Of a stretch of DNA of 9,122 nt, positions 5,270 to 9,122 are shown one piece after another. The position numbers and the translations under genes were made by a program. The stretch's first letter is position 1, and every line of letters starts with the position of its first letter. Under the pieces are notes generated by a model. It was given only the letters and a program-made list of their open reading frames with translations. It did not search any database and had not been told where the DNA came from. Source of the DNA: Bacteroidales bacterium (lineage in GTDB: Bacteria; Bacteroidota; Bacteroidia; Bacteroidales; UBA7960); NCBI GenBank assembly GCA_007130545.1, contig SLSG01000324.1, positions 1 through 9,122 on the forward strand, read 5' to 3'.

Positions 5270-5909
5270 ATTCCCTGTCCCGCCCTTCCTCATAAAGCCG
5301 AATCCAGTTGATCAGCCCCAAAACGGCCAGCACGAGAAAAACCGTGAACTGAAAACTCGTGAACACCAGTCCCTTGATGAAGTACAAAGGAATGGAGATG
5401 ATGTTCCCGGCGATCCAGTAGATCCAGTTCTCGATCTTTTTCCGGGCCATATACCACATGGCAATCAGGAAGATAGAAGTGGTGAAGGAGTCGATGTAGG
5501 GGATATATGACTGCATATAGGCAGTATCGTCCTGCTTGACCAGAAAAATCAGTCCGAGAATCAATCCGAACAGCACCGGGATCATCAGGATCCCCTGGGC
5601 CTGCTGGCGCAGCGTATTCCACCTGATCGGCCTGACCCTCTTCCGGGCATCCCTGCGCGTCCACATATACCAGCCATAAATGCTCATGCCGGTATAAAAC
5701 AGGTTGATTCCCATGTCGGCGTATAGCTGTATCCCAAAGCAGATGTAGATGTAGATCGTGGTGCTTATGATTCCCGTCGGATAGACCAGCAGGTTGGCCT
5801 GGCGTGCGAACCACACGCTGATAATTCCGAACAGCACTGCCACGATCTCCAGCCTGGTCGAAGCCATCATGTTTTCGTAAAACAACTCAAAAAAGGCGGT
5901 CCAGTCCAT
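5250..5909 (-). CDS. pnuC: PnuC-family vitamin transporter (nicotinamide riboside or thiamine type)
   Basis: This is a 219-residue inner-membrane protein with about seven or eight hydrophobic segments. Residues 25-84 carry the family core, including RQANLLVYPTGIISTTIY and LFYTGMSIYGWYMW. The substrate-site motif WxxWxxxN is present as W162, W165 and N169. Family knowledge says PnuC proteins take up nicotinamide riboside by facilitated diffusion, with trapping by later phosphorylation. Relatives called PnuT and PnuX carry thiamine or riboflavin. No thiamine pyrophosphate riboswitch is seen upstream, which mildly favours the nicotinamide riboside form. The ATG (5909-5907) gives a normal N-terminus. 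The gene is convergent with mutT, overlapping it by 20 bp, and divergent from the hybrid kinase. The region just upstream of its start, 5944-5989, is pyrimidine-rich in the mRNA sense. Confidence 0.9.
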   Translation of the reverse strand: MDWTAFFELFYENMMASTRLEIVAVLFGIISVWFARQANLLVYPTGIISTTIYIYICFGIQLYADMGINLFYTGMSIYGWYMWTRRDARKRVRPIRWNTLRQQAQGILMIPVLFGLILGLIFLVKQDDTAYMQSYIPYIDSFTTSIFLIAMWYMARKKIENWIYWIAGNIISIPLYFIKGLVFTSFQFTVFLVLAVLGLINWIRLYEEGRDREFKTGVL

Positions 5910-6005
5910 CGGTTATTATAGCTTTAAAGGTTACTCTCCGGCCAGGGGGGACAGAAAAGAGGGGGTAAAGGTAAAGAAAAATAAAAAAGTCATAACCTCC
6001 CCGGC

Positions 6006-6028
6006 ATTTATGCGTATACCACATAAAT
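6006..6028. promoter_or_regulatory. Dyad in the pnuC / hybrid kinase intergenic region
   Basis: ATTTATG at 6006-6012 and CATAAAT at 6022-6028 are a perfect 7-bp inverted repeat around a 9-base spacer that itself contains GTATAC. The site lies 44 bases before the kinase ATG and 97 bases upstream of the pnuC start, in the only intergenic region shared by two divergent genes. The shape suits a dimeric repressor, but no known operator is recognised. The rest of the 162-bp region holds a purine-rich tract (5944-5989) and no convincing full promoter. TACTTTG at 6046-6052 is one base short of a TAnnTTTG element. Confidence 0.35.
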
Positions 6029-6071
6029 TGTTAGTGGAAAATACGTACTTTGTACTCCCTTTTTGTTCCTG

Positions 6072-7958
6072 ATGAAGCAACGCAATGCGAACCCGGTTTC
6101 AGCAGCCCTAAAAGAAGCCAGCGGTGTCAGACGGATGAACCTGCATCCGATCACACTGGCTTTCCGCGACGGGCGTGAATCCGAATTCCTGTCAAAATAT
6201 TTCCGGGATTCCCTGATTCAGTTCCGGGTTTCCTTTGTTTTGCTTGCTGCCCTGTACGGGGTGTTTGGCTTGCTCGACACCATGGTTGTTCCCATGTATC
6301 AGGAAGTGTTTTTTCTCGTCAGGTATACAGTGGTGGTTCCATTCCTTTGCATTGTGCTGGCCCTTTCCTTTTTTACGTTTTTCAAAGGCGTATGGCAGTT
6401 GCTGGTGTTTATTTCTTTTGTGCTGGGAGGAGCCGGAATTGGCCTGATGCTGGTGTTGGTCCCGGATAATTACGCTTATTATGGCGGGATGATGCTTGTG
6501 TTTACCGCCGGGTATTTTTTTATCAAACTTCGCTTTCTGATGGCTACCATCGGAGGCTGGCTTATCCTGATATTATACAATATCGGAGCAGTTTTTTATT
6601 CGGATACCAGTCCGTTGATTATTGTCAATAACAACTTTTTTTTCATTTCGGCCAATTTGATCGGGATGTTCGCAGCTTACTACATCGAGTATTTTGCCCG
6701 GCGGGACTTTTTCCTGAACAAACAGCTGGACAGCCGCAAAGCAGAGGTGGAAGAAGCGAACCGGACCCTGGAACGGAAGGTAAAGGATCGTACCAGCCAG
6801 CTGAACGAGGCCAAGGAGCGGGCGGAACAATCCGACAAGCTGAAATCTGCCTTTCTGGCCAATATGAGCCATGAGATCCGCACCCCAATGAACGGCATCC
6901 TTGGGTTTTCGCAGCTCCTGCTGGAAACAGATGACAGAGAAGAATTGACGGAGTTCATCGAGGTCATCAACAAGAACGGCAACCACCTGCTTGCCCTGAT
7001 CAACGACATCATTGACATTTCCAAGGTGGAGGCCGGCATGCTTTCCCTGAGCGCAAATGAGTTTTCGGTGAATGAGTTGCTGGATGAGGTCAATGAGCTG
7101 TTGCTGAAAGACAATCATGTAAGTGGGCGCCGTTTTGACCTGCGCAGCAAGTACGCACTGGACAAAGGGCAGGACATTATTGTTTCGGATCGCACCCGCT
7201 TGAAACAGGTGCTGATCAATCTGGTCGGCAATGCCTGCAAATTCACTTATAAGGGATATGTGGAAGTCGGATATGCCGTACACGAGGAATTCCTTGTCTT
7301 CTACGTGAAGGACACAGGGGTGGGCCTGGATTACGACCAGCAGCAATATATCTTTGAACGGTTCATGCAGGCCACCATTGACCATCGGCCCAAGCACGAG
7401 GGAACCGGTCTGGGCCTGGCCATCTCCAAGGCATTTGTGAACCTGTTCGGGGGGGAGATTTGGGTGGAGAGCGAACCCGCCGGGGGCTCGGTTTTCTGCT
7501 TCACCCTTCCCCTAAGGAAAGACGGCAGAAGCATCATTAAACGTCACCAAAAAAACAATATTCCAATGGAATTCAACTGGAAAGACAAGGTCATACTTGT
7601 GGCAGAGGATGTAACCACCAATTTTCTGCTTATCAAGACGGCGCTGAAGCGGACCGGGGTTACCCTTGTCTGGGCAAAGAACGGGAAGGAAGCGGTCGAA
7701 GAATGCAAAAAAGACCAGCAAATCGACCTGGTGCTGATGGATGTCAGGATGCCCGTAATGAGTGGATTTGAAGCCACCCCGCTGATCCGGAAAATGCGGC
7801 CGGAGCTTCCCGTAATCGCCCAGACATCTTATGCGATGGACGGCGACCGGGAGAAAAGCATAGAGTCAGGCTGCACCGATTATATTGCCAAACCTTTCAA
7901 TATAAAGGAATTTATAGAATTGATCGCACAATACCTCGACAAAAAAGAAACGGCTTAA
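6072..7958 (+). CDS. Six-TM hybrid sensor histidine kinase with C-terminal receiver
   Basis: This is a 628-residue membrane-bound hybrid kinase (numbering from the ATG at 6072). Six hydrophobic segments fill residues about 49-207 with only short loops, so the ligand or stimulus is probably sensed within the membrane. A charged coiled coil follows (about 217-259). The HisKA domain has the H-box FLANMSHEIRTPMNG with the phospho-accepting H267. The ATPase domain shows the N-box LKQVLINLVGNACKF, G1 box DTGVGLD, F-box IFERFMQ and G2 box GTGLGLAISKAF. A linker of about 20 residues leads to a receiver domain with E512-D513, the phospho-accepting D557 (LVLMDVRMPVMSG), T585 and K607. All catalytic residues are present. 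The frame opens at a TTG (6063), but ATG 6072 is preferred, and ATG 6135 is also possible. No HPt domain is present. The next gene follows 14 bases later and is also a signalling protein. Confidence 0.92.
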   Translation: MKQRNANPVSAALKEASGVRRMNLHPITLAFRDGRESEFLSKYFRDSLIQFRVSFVLLAALYGVFGLLDTMVVPMYQEVFFLVRYTVVVPFLCIVLALSFFTFFKGVWQLLVFISFVLGGAGIGLMLVLVPDNYAYYGGMMLVFTAGYFFIKLRFLMATIGGWLILILYNIGAVFYSDTSPLIIVNNNFFFISANLIGMFAAYYIEYFARRDFFLNKQLDSRKAEVEEANRTLERKVKDRTSQLNEAKERAEQSDKLKSAFLANMSHEIRTPMNGILGFSQLLLETDDREELTEFIEVINKNGNHLLALINDIIDISKVEAGMLSLSANEFSVNELLDEVNELLLKDNHVSGRRFDLRSKYALDKGQDIIVSDRTRLKQVLINLVGNACKFTYKGYVEVGYAVHEEFLVFYVKDTGVGLDYDQQQYIFERFMQATIDHRPKHEGTGLGLAISKAFVNLFGGEIWVESEPAGGSVFCFTLPLRKDGRSIIKRHQKNNIPMEFNWKDKVILVAEDVTTNFLLIKTALKRTGVTLVWAKNGKEAVEECKKDQQIDLVLMDVRMPVMSGFEATPLIRKMRPELPVIAQTSYAMDGDREKSIESGCTDYIAKPFNIKEFIELIAQYLDKKETA

Positions 7959-7972
7959 ACCATACCGGATTA

Positions 7973-9034
7973 ATGGAAGAGATTCAGGCACATCAAATAT
8001 CATTGCTGTTCGTAGAGGACAATGAGACCATACGGGCCCTTTACCAGAGGCGTCTTTCCAAGCGCGTCCAGCAGTTCTTTGTGGCGGAGAACGGGCAGGA
8101 GGGAATGGAAATCTACAGGGAACACAAGCCTGACCTGGTGATTACCGATATCAGCATGCCCATTATGAACGGGCTGGAGATGATCAGGAACATCAAGGAG
8201 TTCGACCCCGAGGTGAATGTCATCGTGATGTCGGCCTACAGCATAAAGGAATATTTCCTGGAGGCCATCAATCTGGGGGTGAATGGCTACCTTGTGAAGC
8301 CTGTGGATCCAAAGAAACTGTATGCCCTGATCGATGAACTGGCAGGGAACATCCTGATGGAGAAAGCACTGGAGGAGAAGGAGCTCAAAAGAAGCATCGC
8401 CGAATCCAACCTGAAAAAATCCCTTGCGGAAAAAGACATCCTCCTGAAGGAAGTACACCACCGGGTGAAGAACAATATGCAGATCATTTCCAGCATCCTG
8501 AAAATGCAGGAAAGGCTGGTGGACGATCCCAGATTGAAAACCGTACTGGGGGAAAGCCAGAACCGCATCCGGTCCATGGCCCTCATCCATGAGAACCTCT
8601 ACCGGAACGAAACCCTGGCAAACATCAAGTTCGGGAACTATGTGCAGAGCCTGACCAACAACCTCTCGCGCACTTACTCCGACCTGCAGGGGAAGGTAAC
8701 TTTCGATTATGACATTGAGGACGTGTTCTTGCCCATTGACGTGGGTATCCCATGCGGATTGATTATTAATGAGCTGATATCCAACTCCTTTAAGCATGCA
8801 TTCAAGGGCAGGGAAAATGGAAAGATATTTGTCGGACTAAGCATCGTCAACGGGAATGAATTCACCTTGAGCGTGGCCGATGACGGAGTCGGGATGGACG
8901 GGACCAGAACCATTGAAACCTCCGGCTCCCTCGGTATGCGGATTGTGTCGAAGCTGGTGCAGCAGATCGACGGGAACCTGGAATACGATTTTTCAGGAGG
9001 TACGAAATACACCATAAAATTTAAAAACCAATAA
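7973..9034 (+). CDS. Receiver-linked HisKA_2 (HWE-like) histidine kinase
   Basis: This is a 353-residue soluble protein. Residues 1-122 are a receiver domain with E15-D16, phospho-accepting D59 in LVITDISMPIMNG, S87 and K109. A charged helical linker (about 126-155) leads to the HisKA_2 dimerisation domain, whose H-box LLKEVHHRVKNNMQ holds H162-H163. By family precedent the His before Arg (H163) is the likely acceptor. The ATPase part has the N-box GLIINELISNSFKHAF (N266), the G1 motif DDGVGMD and the GSLGMRIV motif. There is no membrane segment or PAS sensor, so its input is likely phosphorylation of D59. The hybrid kinase encoded 14 bases upstream is the obvious candidate donor. The response regulator gene starts 9 bases downstream. 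All key residues are intact. Confidence 0.92.
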   Translation: MEEIQAHQISLLFVEDNETIRALYQRRLSKRVQQFFVAENGQEGMEIYREHKPDLVITDISMPIMNGLEMIRNIKEFDPEVNVIVMSAYSIKEYFLEAINLGVNGYLVKPVDPKKLYALIDELAGNILMEKALEEKELKRSIAESNLKKSLAEKDILLKEVHHRVKNNMQIISSILKMQERLVDDPRLKTVLGESQNRIRSMALIHENLYRNETLANIKFGNYVQSLTNNLSRTYSDLQGKVTFDYDIEDVFLPIDVGIPCGLIINELISNSFKHAFKGRENGKIFVGLSIVNGNEFTLSVADDGVGMDGTRTIETSGSLGMRIVSKLVQQIDGNLEYDFSGGTKYTIKFKNQ

Positions 9035-9043
9035 TTGTCGGAT

Positions 9044-9122
9044 ATGCCAGCATTAAATATTCTTGTTGTGGAGGATGAGTTCCTTGTTGCAGCAGACATT
9101 GAAGAAAGCCTGATCAGCCTTG
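9044..9122 (+). CDS. Response regulator, N-terminus only (cut by the window end)
   Basis: The ATG at 9044, 9 bases after the previous stop, opens a frame to the window end. Its first residues, MPALNILVVEDEFLVAADIE, are a typical first strand and helix of a receiver domain, with the acidic pair at E10-D11. The output domain lies outside the window. In Bacteroidota such receivers next to HisKA_2 kinases often carry a LytTR DNA-binding domain or no further domain, but this cannot be seen. It is most simply the terminal acceptor of the phosphorelay encoded by the two preceding genes. Confidence 0.8.
   Translation, partial: MPALNILVVEDEFLVAADIEESLISL

Noticed and set aside
5290..5814. 174-codon minus-strand frame within pnuC
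   Set aside because: It is a frame-shifted shadow of the PnuC coding sequence on the same strand.
2584..5909. A NAD-salvage cluster made of prs, the Nudix gene and pnuC
   Set aside because: pnuC is on the opposite strand, the Nudix protein looks MutT-like, and prs is a general housekeeping gene next to L25 and pth.
5910..6071. Vitamin riboswitch upstream of pnuC
   Set aside because: No thiamine pyrophosphate riboswitch core or other recognisable aptamer is seen on the minus strand.
6573..7397. 274-codon minus-strand open frame opposite the hybrid kinase
   Set aside because: It is antisense to well-defined kinase motifs and shows no features of its own.

Overview
The window looks like an ordinary chromosomal segment of a member of the Bacteroidota. 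Four things point there. Promoter-like elements of the Bacteroidetes type (TTTG, about 20 bp, then TAnnTTTG) lie upstream of the tRNA, prs and L25 genes. Shine-Dalgarno sequences are largely absent, and the start region of the L25 gene is A/T-rich. The prs - L25 - pth gene order and the signalling genes also fit. No insertion sequence, phage gene, CRISPR array or other sign of recent transfer was seen. No gene-free stretch exceeds about 165 bp.

Left part (1-2291): the last codons of a probable upstream gene, then a 753-residue membrane protein. This protein fuses two tandem LAB_N domains (a clean internal duplication) to an ArnT/PMT-type glycosyltransferase that should use a polyprenyl-phosphate sugar donor. 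It probably decorates lipid A or another cell-surface glycan. It is the most interesting protein here, because the tandem LAB_N module could be a built-in transporter for the lipid-linked sugar.

Middle part (2293-5269): a terminator hairpin and a tRNA-Leu(CAA) on the minus strand. They are followed on the plus strand by prs (PRPP synthetase), ribosomal protein L25 with a long acidic repeat tail, peptidyl-tRNA hydrolase (TTG start) and a MutT-like Nudix hydrolase. L25, pth and mutT are packed as an operon (8-nt gap, then an ATGA overlap). Their themes are nucleotide precursor supply, translation and nucleotide-pool cleaning.

Right part (5250-9122): pnuC on the minus strand overlaps the end of mutT by 20 bp, tail to tail. 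A 162-bp divergent intergenic region with a dyad separates pnuC from a plus-strand signalling operon. That operon encodes a six-TM hybrid histidine kinase, a soluble REC-HisKA_2-HATPase protein and the start of a response regulator cut by the window edge. The three genes are 14 and 9 nt apart and probably form a multi-step phosphorelay of unknown input and output.
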